From: Spirosoma rigui
GTDB taxonomy: Bacteria > Bacteroidota > Bacteroidia > Cytophagales > Spirosomataceae
Length of the DNA: 64,000 nucleotides
Assembly: GCF_002067135.1 (NCBI RefSeq)
Contig: NZ_CP020105.1
Coordinates: 124,001 to 188,000 of the forward strand
Reading direction: 5' to 3'
Shown here piece by piece: positions 53,025 to 62,069 of the stretch. Every line of letters starts with the position of its first letter. Position 1 is the stretch's first letter. The notes beneath the pieces were generated by a model. The model had not been told where the DNA came from and searched no databases. It saw nothing but the letters and a program-made list of their open reading frames with translations. Position numbers and translations under genes: made by a program.

Positions 53025-53180
53025 GTTTGCGTCCGATTTGGGCAGTGGGTTGCCAACCAGTTTGCGGCTGTGTTTCCTTTTAGGTGAAACATTGAGCAAT
53101 ACGGAAGGTTTAGATAAAGTATACATATCAGGTCTAGTAATAGGGATACGCACCACCCGATCCCTTGGTTGAAAAACCGG

Positions 53181-53198
53181 CTTATAACTCCTTTAGGG
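53181..53198 (-). promoter_or_regulatory. Possible diverged box upstream of treS
   Basis: On the minus strand this reads CCCTAAA-GGAG-TTATAAG: two 7-mers separated by 4 bp, like the TTCTAAG boxes (6 of 7 matches in the second, 4 of 7 in the first). TACTTTA follows at 53115-53121, about 60 bases downstream on that strand. Weak compared with copies A and B. Confidence 0.3.
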
Positions 53199-53252
53199 AC
53201 AACGTAGCGTACCAGTTACTTACTAGCCCGCTGCACTGGCCAACCCCGTTCC

Positions 53253-53310
53253 TTCTAAGGAGTTTCTAAGATTACCTTAAGTCGCTTCTAAGCCAGCGCA
53301 ACGTACTTTG
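53253..53310 (+). promoter_or_regulatory. Trehalose-locus promoter box, copy B
   Basis: TTCTAAG at 53253 and 53264, CCTTAAG at 53275, TTCTAAG at 53286 (11-bp period), then TACTTTG at 53304-53310. The first 20 bases and the last 10 are identical to copy A and all spacings match. The otsAB-like start codon is 37 bases further on. Confidence 0.85.
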
Positions 53311-53346
53311 TTTATTATTCTGAGCGCTCAGCAGCGCACAAACTCC

Positions 53347-55563
53347 ATGAAATCATTCGAGTCTTCGTTCAACCGCCTTCTTATCGTTTCCTACCGTTTG
53401 CCGTTCTCATTTCACCAGCGCGAAGACGGTATCGAGTTGGTGCAGAACTCGGGCGGGCTGGTCTCGGCGGTGCTCTCTATGGCGGAGCGAATGGGCCAGC
53501 AGCAGGGCGGTGTAGCCACTAAAATTCACTGGGTAGGACACTGCGATCCGGCCTTCAGGCACATTGAGCCATCGGCGTTCGAGAACGAAACTTTCGTGGC
53601 GCATCCCGTTTTTATGGACGACGCCGTTCACAAGGGCTTTTACGAAGGGTTCAGCAATGATATGATCTGGCCCCTTTTTCATTATTTCACGTCCTACGCT
53701 TCGTTCAACGAAAGTGACTTCGACAACTACCAGCGCGCCAATACCCGTTTTCTGGAGGAGCTCAACACCCTGATCCAGCCCGGCGACCTGGTCTGGATTC
53801 ACGATTTTCAACTCATGCTGCTCCCCGACATGGTCCGGCAGCTTAACCCGACCGCAACGATTGGCTACTTTTTCCATATCCCTTTTCCTACCTACGAAAT
53901 CATCAAATTACTGCCCCGCACCTGGCGGCAGGTATTGATCAAAGGTATTCTCGGTGCCGATGTGGTGGGATTCCATACCCCCGACTACGTGCAGCATTTT
54001 TTGCAGAGCGTTTCCGAAGTGCTGGCCCTGCCCACCATTAGCTCCCGGATCGTACTACCCGACCGCTCCGTCGTGGTTCGGGACTTCCCCATCAGTATCG
54101 ACTTCAACAAGTTCAACAAGAGTGCTCAGGAGGCCGCCGTGGTTGAAACGCGGGAGCGCTACCGCTCGCTGCTACCCGGAAACAAAATCATCTTCTCCGT
54201 CGACCGGCTCGATTACACCAAAGGCATCACCTTCCGGCTCCAGGGCTACGAGCGCTTTCTGACCCAGAATCCCGACTGGCACAATAAGGTAACGTTCGTG
54301 ATTACGGTGGTCCCCTCCCGCGATCAGATCACGCAGTATCAGGAGATCAAGCGGGAAATTGAGGAAACCGTTGGCCGTATCAACGGCCTGTTCGGCTCCA
54401 TCGGCTGGCGTCCGATCGTGTATTCCTACACCTCACTGGCCTTTACCGAACTGATGGCGCTGTATACCGCCTGCGACATCGCCCTGATCACGCCCGTCCG
54501 GGACGGTATGAACCTGGTCTGTAAAGAGTTTGTCGCCAGCCGGCAGGACCGGCAGGGCGTACTGATCCTGAGCGAGCTGGCGGGGGCCGCCCAGGAGTTG
54601 CAGGATGCGCTTATTATCAACCCGACGGATACGCAGGAAGTAGCCGACGCCATTAAACAAGGATTGGCGATGTCGCCACAGGAACAGGAACAACGAATAA
54701 CGACGATGCAGAAACACCTCCAGAACCATAGCATTTTCCGGTGGAGCAACGACTTCCTCACCGCCTTCGACGAGGTCGTGAGCCAGCAGCCCGACCTCGA
54801 AACCGATCTGTCCATTCAGCCGTTTATTACGGCATTCCGCGATGCCCGCCAGCGGCTGTTACTCTTCGACTTCGACGGGACGCTGGCTCCCCTCGTGGAC
54901 AACCCCGCCAACGCCCGGCCCTCCGATGCGCTCAAAGCGGCCCTGCGTACGCTCGCCGAAGGCAGCAACCTGGTGGTTATCAGCGGTCGTAACCGGTCGT
55001 TCCTGGAACGCACCCTTGGGGATATTCCCCTGTACCTGGTGGCCGAGCACGGCGCTTTCCTGAAAAAACCCGATCACGACTGGGAGCGGCTCGACCTGTC
55101 CGACAGCGACTGGGTTGATCCTGTCCGGGAGTTGCTGACCAGCTTCGTAGACCGGTTTCCGGGTTCCTCCATCGAGGAAAAAGAGACGGCTATCGCCTGG
55201 CACTACCGAACTGCCACCGACGATGATATTGAAGGCCACGCCATTGAACTGGCGACCCAGCTGCGGGCGACCCCCTCGCCCATTCCCCTTACGGTGATCC
55301 AGGGCAGTAAGGTGGTTGAAGTTAAACCCGCCCAGCACAGCAAAGGAACGGTAGCCCTCAAAATTGCGGAGCAAACGCCCTATGACTTCATCGTTAGCAT
55401 CGGCGACGACACGACCGACGAAGATATGTTCCGGCAGTTGCCCAACTGGGCTTACACCATCAAAGTGGGACCGGGTGTTTCCTTTGCGCGGTACCGACTG
55501 GCCCGGCAACGGGATGTCGAAGCCCTGCTGCAACGCATGAGCGACGTACTGGTCGATGCCTGA
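53347..55563 (+). CDS. Bifunctional trehalose-6-phosphate synthase/phosphatase (OtsA-OtsB fusion)
   Basis: 738 residues from the ATG at 53347. The GT20 synthase domain (1 to about 470) has [41 protein letters not shown] (donor phosphate binding) and [17 protein letters not shown]. The C-terminal HAD phosphatase (about 495-738) has [13 protein letters not shown] (nucleophile), [17 protein letters not shown] and [12 protein letters not shown]. Together these make trehalose from UDP-glucose (or another NDP-glucose) and glucose 6-phosphate. It has its own copy of the repeat promoter box and a strong terminator. Confidence 0.95.
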   Translation: MKSFESSFNRLLIVSYRLPFSFHQREDGIELVQNSGGLVSAVLSMAERMGQQQGGVATKIHWVGHCDPAFRHIEPSAFENETFVAHPVFMDDAVHKGFYEGFSNDMIWPLFHYFTSYASFNESDFDNYQRANTRFLEELNTLIQPGDLVWIHDFQLMLLPDMVRQLNPTATIGYFFHIPFPTYEIIKLLPRTWRQVLIKGILGADVVGFHTPDYVQHFLQSVSEVLALPTISSRIVLPDRSVVVRDFPISIDFNKFNKSAQEAAVVETRERYRSLLPGNKIIFSVDRLDYTKGITFRLQGYERFLTQNPDWHNKVTFVITVVPSRDQITQYQEIKREIEETVGRINGLFGSIGWRPIVYSYTSLAFTELMALYTACDIALITPVRDGMNLVCKEFVASRQDRQGVLILSELAGAAQELQDALIINPTDTQEVADAIKQGLAMSPQEQEQRITTMQKHLQNHSIFRWSNDFLTAFDEVVSQQPDLETDLSIQPFITAFRDARQRLLLFDFDGTLAPLVDNPANARPSDALKAALRTLAEGSNLVVISGRNRSFLERTLGDIPLYLVAEHGAFLKKPDHDWERLDLSDSDWVDPVRELLTSFVDRFPGSSIEEKETAIAWHYRTATDDDIEGHAIELATQLRATPSPIPLTVIQGSKVVEVKPAQHSKGTVALKIAEQTPYDFIVSIGDDTTDEDMFRQLPNWAYTIKVGPGVSFARYRLARQRDVEALLQRMSDVLVDA

Positions 55564-55586
55564 CCGCTAGCATTCATACCGTAGTC

Positions 55587-55631
55587 CACGAAAGAGGGCC
55601 CGTTCTCACCAGGAACGGGCCCTCTTTCGTG
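55587..55631 (+). terminator. 19-bp perfect hairpin after the OtsA-OtsB gene
   Basis: Arms 55587-55605 and 55613-55631, 7-nt loop TCACCAG; starts 23 bases after the stop. Confidence 0.85.
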
Positions 55632-55805
55632 AGGGGTAATCTGTGGGCAGGCCAACCGGTTGAGTACCCGACAGGACGCAGGCTGATCTTTGTATTAATT
55701 CTCAATTAAAACGTGACACTGCTGTCCGTATTAGCGACAATAAGGTTGCCACGTTTTAGTTATTATCAGCGTATCTACGACTATATCATCTAAGTAGAAC
55801 TCACT

Positions 55806-56333
55806 ATGAACCGCTATGAGTTTTTGAAATCCATGGGCCTCACCGGTGCTGCGCTCATGGCCGCGCTGACATCCTGCGTCCACGACGACGATAGTGTTGT
55901 CAATGCTCTGACAATAAGCCCGGTGCAAAGCGGAACAACCACTACACCAGCAACTTCTACCACGGCCACCACGCCAACAACCAGCACGACTACGGCAACC
56001 GGCAATGGCACCGATCTAAGCGCCATCAAGAACCGGCTTCTGACCGTTGACCTGAGCAGCCAGGCGGCTTCGGAGCTGAAAAAGGTAGGGGGCTACATTG
56101 CCCAAAGCGGTATTGTTGTGGCACAGGTGAGCGCGGGGGTGTACGTAGCCGTTACCCAGACCTGTAGCCACGAACCCAAAAAGCAGGTTATTTTTAATGT
56201 CAGTGAATTTTACTGCACCGCCCACGGTGCCCGCTTCGACCTGACGGGCAAGGGCAAAAACAGCTTTGGCAGCCGGGGTATTGCAGTCTACAAAGTAGCG
56301 ACCGACGGCCTTACCCTGGTCGTCTATTCATAA
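55806..56333 (+). CDS. Rieske [2Fe-2S] lipoprotein
   Basis: 175 residues. The N-terminus MNRYEFLKSMGLTGAALMAALTSC has a lipobox (ALTSC) in a Tat-like signal with one arginine. A Thr/Pro/Ala linker follows (about 45-75), then a Rieske domain with CSHEP and, 16 residues later, YCTAHGARFDLTGKG, giving the two Cys and two His ligands. It is an electron carrier on the periplasmic or outer side. It starts a co-directional redox cluster (thioredoxin-like, ApbE, DUF4266, DUF3570). Confidence 0.88.
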   Translation: MNRYEFLKSMGLTGAALMAALTSCVHDDDSVVNALTISPVQSGTTTTPATSTTATTPTTSTTTATGNGTDLSAIKNRLLTVDLSSQAASELKKVGGYIAQSGIVVAQVSAGVYVAVTQTCSHEPKKQVIFNVSEFYCTAHGARFDLTGKGKNSFGSRGIAVYKVATDGLTLVVYS

Positions 56334-56383
56334 TCACTCCCATCGTCCGGTCCAGTCTTTATCCATCGAAACACAGTATCCTT

Positions 56384-56827
56384 ATGAAAGCCTTACTTCT
56401 GGTTCTGTTCACCAGCTTCTCCCTCGTTACGCCCACCTGGCAGTTCAATTTTGACCGGGCCAAAACCGAAGCGCGTCAGTCGCACAAGCTTATCCTGCTC
56501 AACTTTTCCGGGTCGGACTGGTGCGGGCCGTGTATCAAACTTAAAAAAGACGTCTTCGAGTCCGATGCGTTCGGCGCCTACGCGGCCGACCACCTGATTC
56601 TGGTGCGGGCCGACTTCCCACGCCAGTCGAAAAAACAGCTCGACAAACAGCAGACGGCCCATAACGAAGCCCTGGCCGAAACCTACAACCGGCAGGGTAA
56701 ATTTCCGTTTACGGTGCTGCTCGATGCCGAGGGTCACGTGCTGAAAGAGTGGGACGGCTACCCGAAATCGCTCACGGTATCGTCGTTCGTGTCGGCCCTT
56801 CAATCGGCAACGCCGGCCGCCAAATGA
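56384..56827 (+). CDS. Exported thioredoxin-family protein
   Basis: 147 residues with an N-terminal signal-like helix (MKALLLVLFTSFSLVTPT). A thioredoxin fold with active site GSDWCGPCIKL and cis-proline region FPFTVLLDAEGHVL. It resembles DsbD-like or DUF255-type thioredoxins that reduce envelope disulfides. Its stop overlaps the ApbE start by 4 bp (ATGA), so translation is coupled, pointing to a joint role in maturing a redox protein. Confidence 0.88.
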   Translation: MKALLLVLFTSFSLVTPTWQFNFDRAKTEARQSHKLILLNFSGSDWCGPCIKLKKDVFESDAFGAYAADHLILVRADFPRQSKKQLDKQQTAHNEALAETYNRQGKFPFTVLLDAEGHVLKEWDGYPKSLTVSSFVSALQSATPAAK

Positions 56828-57807
56828 ACCCGGCCCTTCGCCTTCATCAACGGGTAGAGCGGTTGATGGGCAATCGGTTCGAGATCAGTATCGTTGCCGA
56901 TGATGCCGGCCGGGCCAGCGCCCTGCTGGACGAAGCGGTAGCCGAAATCAGCCGGATCGAGCGGTTACTGACTACGTACAGCGACGACAGCCAGACGAAC
57001 CGGATCAATGCCAGCGCGGGTATCCGGCCCGTGCCGGTCGACGCGGAGGTGTACCGCCTGATCGAGCGGTCGCTCCAGCTATCCCGCATTACGCAGGGCG
57101 CTTTCGACATCACCTACGGCTCGATCGATAAACGGCTCTGGAACTTCGACACGACCATGACGGCCCTGCCCGACCCGGTCACGGCCCGGCGCATGGTCCG
57201 GCTCATCAACTACCGCAACGTGCGGCTCAACCCCGCTGACCAGTCTGTTTTTCTGGTCGAGAAAGGGATGCGCATCGGTTTTGGCGGTATTGGGAAGGGG
57301 TACGCGGCCGACCGGGCCAAGCAGCTCCTGCGCGAGCGGGGCGTTACCAGTGGGATCGTCAATGCCGCCGGTGACCTCACCACCTGGGGTAACCAGCCCA
57401 CGGGTGAGCCCTGGACCATTGGCATTGCTGATCCGGGCGCCCATCGGCAAACATCCTTTAACCATGCATTTTCATACCTGACCATCAGCGATATAGCCGT
57501 AGCTACCTCGGGCAACTACGAGAAGTATGCCCTGATTGGCAACAAACGCTATTCGCACACGATCGATCCGAAAACGGGCTTTCCTGTAACGGGCATTAAA
57601 AGCGTAACCATCATTGCCCCCAGCGCCGAACTGGCCGACGCGCTGGCGACCCCCGTCATGGTCATGGGTGTTCAGGTTGGTCTCGATCTGATCAACCAGA
57701 TGCGGGGGGTTGCCGCTATCCTGATCGATGACGCCGACGGGCTTCACACGTCAATGAACATCCGCCTTCGGTCTGCAACGGCCAACTCACCTACAACCAG
57801 TCTATAA
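56824..57807 (+). CDS. apbE: FAD:protein FMN transferase (ApbE), copy 1
   Basis: 327 residues from the ATG at 56824. Characteristic ApbE motifs: LMGNRFEISIVADD near the N-terminus, FDITYGSIDKRLW, GFGGIGKGYAADRAKQLL (lysine and aspartate), GIVNAAGDLTTWG and SHTIDPKTGFPVTG. It covalently attaches FMN from FAD to threonine or serine of target proteins, in the periplasm in other bacteria. No signal peptide is evident in this copy. Its substrate within the cluster is not obvious. Confidence 0.9.
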   Translation: MNPALRLHQRVERLMGNRFEISIVADDAGRASALLDEAVAEISRIERLLTTYSDDSQTNRINASAGIRPVPVDAEVYRLIERSLQLSRITQGAFDITYGSIDKRLWNFDTTMTALPDPVTARRMVRLINYRNVRLNPADQSVFLVEKGMRIGFGGIGKGYAADRAKQLLRERGVTSGIVNAAGDLTTWGNQPTGEPWTIGIADPGAHRQTSFNHAFSYLTISDIAVATSGNYEKYALIGNKRYSHTIDPKTGFPVTGIKSVTIIAPSAELADALATPVMVMGVQVGLDLINQMRGVAAILIDDADGLHTSMNIRLRSATANSPTTSL

Positions 57808-57821
57808 ACGCTCACCAATCG

Positions 57822-58049
57822 ATGAATGCACCTCACAAAACCACTGCCAGCCTGCTGGTTGGGGCTATGCTACTCAGCCTGTCCGGCTGCGTATCGGTCA
57901 AGGAATACCAGAAGAGCCGGATCAACGACGCCGAAATGGAACTGTCGGCCCGCAAGTCGGAGAAGTTCGAGCAGAATTTTTATCTCTACCGCGAAGGCGC
58001 TGCGGGCGCCAACGGGGGTAAAAGCGGGGGGGGCTGCGGCTGCAACTAA
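57822..58049 (+). CDS. DUF4266 lipoprotein
   Basis: 75 residues: lipobox LLSLSGC, then VSVKEYQKSRINDAEMELSARKSEKFEQNFYLYREGAAG, the DUF4266 core, and a glycine- and cysteine-rich end (GGGCGCN). This small family almost always sits between ApbE and DUF3570 genes, as here (14 bp after apbE, 12 bp before the DUF3570 gene). It is probably an assembly or surface part of the same unknown system. Confidence 0.85.
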   Translation: MNAPHKTTASLLVGAMLLSLSGCVSVKEYQKSRINDAEMELSARKSEKFEQNFYLYREGAAGANGGKSGGGCGCN

Positions 58050-58061
58050 GCCCATCGTACC

Positions 58062-59270
58062 ATGAAAAAAGTCTGTTTGACCATCGGGATGCTACTCAGC
58101 CTATGGCGGGCGGGTCATGCCCAGTCGGAAACTACTCCACCGGCCTACACAAAACGAAAACTCACCGTCGAAGAAGTCAATCTCGTATCGAGCTATTACC
58201 AGCAGGACGGCAACAACTCGGCCGTAACGGGCGGGATCGGTACGGAAAAACTCACCGATATTGCCAACGGGATTGACCTGGTCCTGAAAAAGACCGATGT
58301 CCGCAACCGGCAGCATACGCTGGCGTTCGACCTCAACATCGACCACTACACCTCGGCCTCGTCGGATAAGATCGACCCGCTGACGATCTCGTCAGCCTCG
58401 CGCAGCGATACCCACATCTACCCTACCGTAAGCTGGAACGTACACGACGACACCCGGCGCACCACGAAAGGTATTTCCTTCTCGTACTCCACTGAGTACG
58501 ACTACAAATCGTATGGGGTAAACCTGAACTTCGCCAAGGCGTCGGCCGACAATAACCGCGAGATCAGCCTGAAAGCCGGGGCGTTCTTCGATACGTGGTC
58601 CGTTATTTTACCCGCCGAGCTACGCCCCGAAGGTTACGGATCGGGCGCCGAGGGCGATCGTGACCCCATCGATCACAAACCCCGCAACTCCTACAACGTA
58701 GGGCTGTCGCTGTCGCAGGTGATCAATAAACGACTGCAGGTCCTGCTCACCGTCGAACCGGCCTATCAGGAAGGTCTGCTTAGCACACCATTCCACCGTA
58801 TCTATTTCCGCGATGGGTCCGAAACGGTAGAGCGACTGCCGGGTAGCCGGATGAAACTCCCCATTGGCCTCCGGCTGCACTATTTCCTGGGTGACCGGGT
58901 TGTGCTGCGCACCTTCTACCGCTACTACGTCGATGACTGGGGTATGCAGGCCCACACAGTGAACCTGGAGATGCCGCTCAAGCTGACATCGTTTCTGTCC
59001 ATCAGTCCTTTTTACCGCTACAGTCACCAGTCGGCAGTGCGCTATTTTGCCGCCTACGGCCAGCACAGTCTGACGGAAAGATATTTTACCAGTGACTACG
59101 ACATATCGGAATTTACCAGCCAGTTCATGGGCAGCGGCCTCCGCGTGGCCCCGCCGGGCGGTGTGCTGGGGATTGGCCACTGGCAAAGTGCAGAAGTACG
59201 CTTCGGCCACTACGTCCGGTCGACCGGCATGGTTGCCAACAGCATAACCCTGCTGGCAAAGTTGAAGTAA
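58062..59270 (+). CDS. DUF3570 outer-membrane-like protein
   Basis: 402 residues with signal peptide MKKVCLTIGMLLSLWRAGHA. Long stretches of alternating strands (HTLAFDLNIDHYTSASSDKIDPLTI, ISFSYSTEYDYKSYGVNLNFAKAS, LPIGLRLHYFLGDRVVLRTFYRYYVDDWGMQAHTVNLEM) predict a beta-barrel, and it matches DUF3570 in layout. Likely an outer-membrane component of the redox cluster. A long hairpin follows directly, so this is the end of the first transcript segment. Confidence 0.85.
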   Translation: MKKVCLTIGMLLSLWRAGHAQSETTPPAYTKRKLTVEEVNLVSSYYQQDGNNSAVTGGIGTEKLTDIANGIDLVLKKTDVRNRQHTLAFDLNIDHYTSASSDKIDPLTISSASRSDTHIYPTVSWNVHDDTRRTTKGISFSYSTEYDYKSYGVNLNFAKASADNNREISLKAGAFFDTWSVILPAELRPEGYGSGAEGDRDPIDHKPRNSYNVGLSLSQVINKRLQVLLTVEPAYQEGLLSTPFHRIYFRDGSETVERLPGSRMKLPIGLRLHYFLGDRVVLRTFYRYYVDDWGMQAHTVNLEMPLKLTSFLSISPFYRYSHQSAVRYFAAYGQHSLTERYFTSDYDISEFTSQFMGSGLRVAPPGGVLGIGHWQSAEVRFGHYVRSTGMVANSITLLAKLK

Positions 59271-59280
59271 GCACATGACA

Positions 59281-59340
59281 CATACTGTTTGCCACCACGA
59301 CCAGTAGCCACAGGCCCTGACAGCGGTGGCAAACCGTATG
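59281..59340 (+). terminator. Hairpin after the DUF3570 gene
   Basis: CATACTGTTTGCCACC (59281-59296) and GGTGGCAAACCGTATG (59325-59340) pair at 15 of 16 positions with a 28-nt loop. The rest of the gap to 59546 has a second short hairpin (AGGCCAGC/GCTGGCCT) and no gene. Confidence 0.65.
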
Positions 59341-59546
59341 CCTTTCTTCGCCCATCCCGGTCATTCGACCAGCGAAAACGGGGCTCCAGCCGATACTATC
59401 CGGCATTCAAACCGCTTCTTTTTTGGCGGTGAACCACGTAGCAGACCTTTGTACCAGGGAAAAAGGCCAGCCCACCGGCTTTTGGCGGAGCGCTGGCCTG
59501 TGCTACACCATTTCTACTCATTACTCCTTTTTACATACGCCTGACC

Positions 59547-61085
59547 ATGACTAAACTTGCAGCAGGAATTGCGTTAACGCCACTGGCATTTGTACTCGCC
59601 AACGGCACCGCCCAGTCGGCCACCGAGCGCAGTGGTCTGTACATCGACCAACGGGAAAATATTCTCGGCACCTCACTCGACCTGAAAATCGTAGCCCGTT
59701 CGTATGCCGCAGCCCGCCAGGCGGAGTCGGTTATTCTGACCGAAATAGACCGGTTGACCAGCCTGCTCAGCGGCTACGATGCCGCGAGTGAATTCAGCCG
59801 GTGGGCCAGTACTTTTGGCCGGGCGGTACCCGTGTCAACTGACTTGTGGACCGTCCTGCATGCCTTCGATACGTGGTCGGCCCGGACGGGCGGGGCCATC
59901 AACGCGGCCAGCGAAGCGATTGCACAACTCTGGCAGCAGGCCGCCCGGTCGCAGACCATGCCCGACGAGGCCGACAGGTTGCGAGCCGTTGCAGCGGCCC
60001 GACAAACACACTGGCAACTCGATGCAGCCGCGCAAACGGCCACGCGCCTGACCCAAACTCCCCTCCGGCTCAATACATTCACGAAATCGTATGTACTCGA
60101 CCAGGCCGCAACCCGCGCCATGCAGCAACCGGGTGTCGACGGGCTGGTGCTGAACAGCGGGGGCGATCTGGTGATTCGGGGCGACTGGCAGGAACTCGTG
60201 CACGTTGCCAACCCAACGGACTTCGCCGAGAATGCCCAACCCCTTGCCCGTCTGGCCGTTTCCAACCGGGCCGTTGCCACCAGTGGCGATTACAAACGGG
60301 GTGTAACGGTGGGCGGCATCCGCTACTCGCACCTCATTGATCCGCAGACGGGCTGGCCGGCCGGGGCCGTAGCCAGTGCTACGGTTATTCACCCGGACCC
60401 TGTTACGGCGGGAGCACTGGCTACGGCTTTCAACGTGCTCTCGCCCGCCGAGAGCGCGCGGCTGGCGGCCAGTCTGCCCGGCACCGAGTACCTCATCATT
60501 ACCCCAGCCGGCCGGCAGTTCACCAGCCCCGACTGGCAGCAACTGGTGGCTGCGTCTCCGGTCGCTACGGCCGAGCAGCAACCCGACCAGACAGCCAGCT
60601 TACTATCGGTTGGTTCCCGGAAAGACAAACAATGGAACGCCAGCCAGGAGCTGCTCATCAATTTTGAGCTGAATGCGTTCCCCGGACGCTCCCACCGGCC
60701 CTTTGTTGCGGTCTGGGTCGAGGATCAGAAACACGAGCCCGTCCGGAATCTGGCCCTCTGGTACAACAAACCCCGCTGGCTCCCCGAACTGCGCGCGTTC
60801 TACGCCCAGCAGCGCGATGCCAACATAGACGTATCATCCATCACGAGCGCCACACGATCGCCGGGTGCCTACACCATCCAGTGGGATGGGAAAGATAACG
60901 CAGGGCAGTATGTGAAGCAGGGCAGTTACACGATCTGCATCGAAACCGCCCGTGAACACGGCACCTACCAGCTGATCCGGCAGTCGATGGATTTCAACGG
61001 AAAACCTAAACAGCAAACCCTCAACGGCAATGTCGAAGTTACAACCGCAGCCCTGGACTACCGCGAAAAAGCCGGCAGCCGATAA
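59547..61085 (+). CDS. ApbE domain fused to DUF2271 (copy 2)
   Basis: 512 residues with signal-like MTKLAAGIALTPLAFVLANGTAQS. Residues about 30-330 are ApbE-like: ILGTSLDLKIVARSY, LNTFTKSYVLDQAATRAMQQ (Lys and Asp), LVLNSGGDLVIRG and SHLIDPQTGWPAG. Residues about 370-505 match DUF2271: LLINFELNAFPGRSHRPFVAVWVED and GAYTIQWDGKDNAGQYVKQGSYTICIE. A fused flavin transferase and its potential target or partner is notable. It overlaps the next gene by 56 bp. Confidence 0.85.
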   Translation: MTKLAAGIALTPLAFVLANGTAQSATERSGLYIDQRENILGTSLDLKIVARSYAAARQAESVILTEIDRLTSLLSGYDAASEFSRWASTFGRAVPVSTDLWTVLHAFDTWSARTGGAINAASEAIAQLWQQAARSQTMPDEADRLRAVAAARQTHWQLDAAAQTATRLTQTPLRLNTFTKSYVLDQAATRAMQQPGVDGLVLNSGGDLVIRGDWQELVHVANPTDFAENAQPLARLAVSNRAVATSGDYKRGVTVGGIRYSHLIDPQTGWPAGAVASATVIHPDPVTAGALATAFNVLSPAESARLAASLPGTEYLIITPAGRQFTSPDWQQLVAASPVATAEQQPDQTASLLSVGSRKDKQWNASQELLINFELNAFPGRSHRPFVAVWVEDQKHEPVRNLALWYNKPRWLPELRAFYAQQRDANIDVSSITSATRSPGAYTIQWDGKDNAGQYVKQGSYTICIETAREHGTYQLIRQSMDFNGKPKQQTLNGNVEVTTAALDYREKAGSR

Positions 61086-61719
61086 CGACCAGCCAGCGCG
61101 TCGGTTATCGCCCACGGGCAAAGGTGCCGCCGGCAGTTCGAAGTGGCCGGCCCTTGCCCGCTGGCTCCACCTGTATCTGTCGATGGTCAGCTTCGCGCTG
61201 GTACTGTTTTTCGCCGTGACCGGCCTGACACTCAACCACGCCAACTGGTTCGACGATGCGGCCACGACCATCGAATACAAGGGTCAGGTCGACGCCAGAT
61301 GGGTGAACCCGACCGATACCGCCCGCATCGACAAACTGGCTATCGTCGAGTTCCTGCGTACGACACACGGCATTCGGGGTGCCGTCAGCGACTTCCGGAT
61401 CGACGACCGGCAGTGTTCGGTTTCTTTCCGGGGGCCCGGCTACACCGCCGATGCGTTTGTTGACCGACCGGCGGGTACCTACCAGCTCACCGAAACGAAA
61501 CTCGGGCTCATGGCGGTAATGAACGACCTGCACAAAGGACGCGATACGGGCAAAGGATGGGCGTGGGTTATCGACGTAACGGCGGTATTTATGACGCTGG
61601 TATCACTAACGGGACTGGTACTGCTGCTGTTCCTGAAAAAACGCCGGGGCAGCGGATTGCGCTGGGCATTGATTGGGCTGGCCGCCGGGCTGGCGCTGTA
61701 CCTCTGGCTGGTGGACTGA
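61030..61719 (+). CDS. PepSY-associated membrane protein
   Basis: 229 residues. A basic N-terminus precedes a membrane helix (WLHLYLSMVSFALVLFFAVTGLTLNH, the typical PepSY-TM start), then a soluble loop, then DLHKGRDTGKGWAWVIDVTAVFMTLVSLTGLVLLLFLKKRR and a last helix (ALIGLAAGLALYLWLV). Such proteins pass electrons across the membrane or hold partner redox proteins. Its start overlaps the ApbE-DUF2271 gene by 56 bp, so the two are translationally linked. A later start codon would give a shorter overlap. Confidence 0.82.
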   Translation: MSKLQPQPWTTAKKPAADNDQPARRLSPTGKGAAGSSKWPALARWLHLYLSMVSFALVLFFAVTGLTLNHANWFDDAATTIEYKGQVDARWVNPTDTARIDKLAIVEFLRTTHGIRGAVSDFRIDDRQCSVSFRGPGYTADAFVDRPAGTYQLTETKLGLMAVMNDLHKGRDTGKGWAWVIDVTAVFMTLVSLTGLVLLLFLKKRRGSGLRWALIGLAAGLALYLWLVD

Positions 61720-61753
61720 CTCAACCCCTGCAATAGGCATGAATATACCTGAC

Positions 61754-61779
61754 CGGGCGGACAGCATGTCCGCCCGTTT
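61754..61779 (+). terminator. Terminator after the PepSY gene
   Basis: CGGGCGGACA and TGTCCGCCCG, 3-nt loop, followed by TTT. The rest of the 350-bp gap to 62069 has no supportable gene. Confidence 0.75.
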
Positions 61780-62069
61780 GTGTTGGCCCGAAGCGGTGCT
61801 GTCTACCCGGTCAGCTCCTCGCAGCAGCATCGATACGAACCGGGTAACCCGTCCAGACTACTACGGATTATGCCCGGCAATAGTAAAACCGTTATGCCCC
61901 CCATCTTTGTGGGATACGGCCCGCATTCGGGCGGGGCGGCAGTCCTGACCGGGCTTGTATCGATCCGATCCTGACCGACAGAAACTTAACCAACAGCGCA
62001 GCCCTTACAAATTTCCGTTTTCGACCGATAAGACCGATTCCTGCTTTACAACCCTCCTTTTCGACTATC

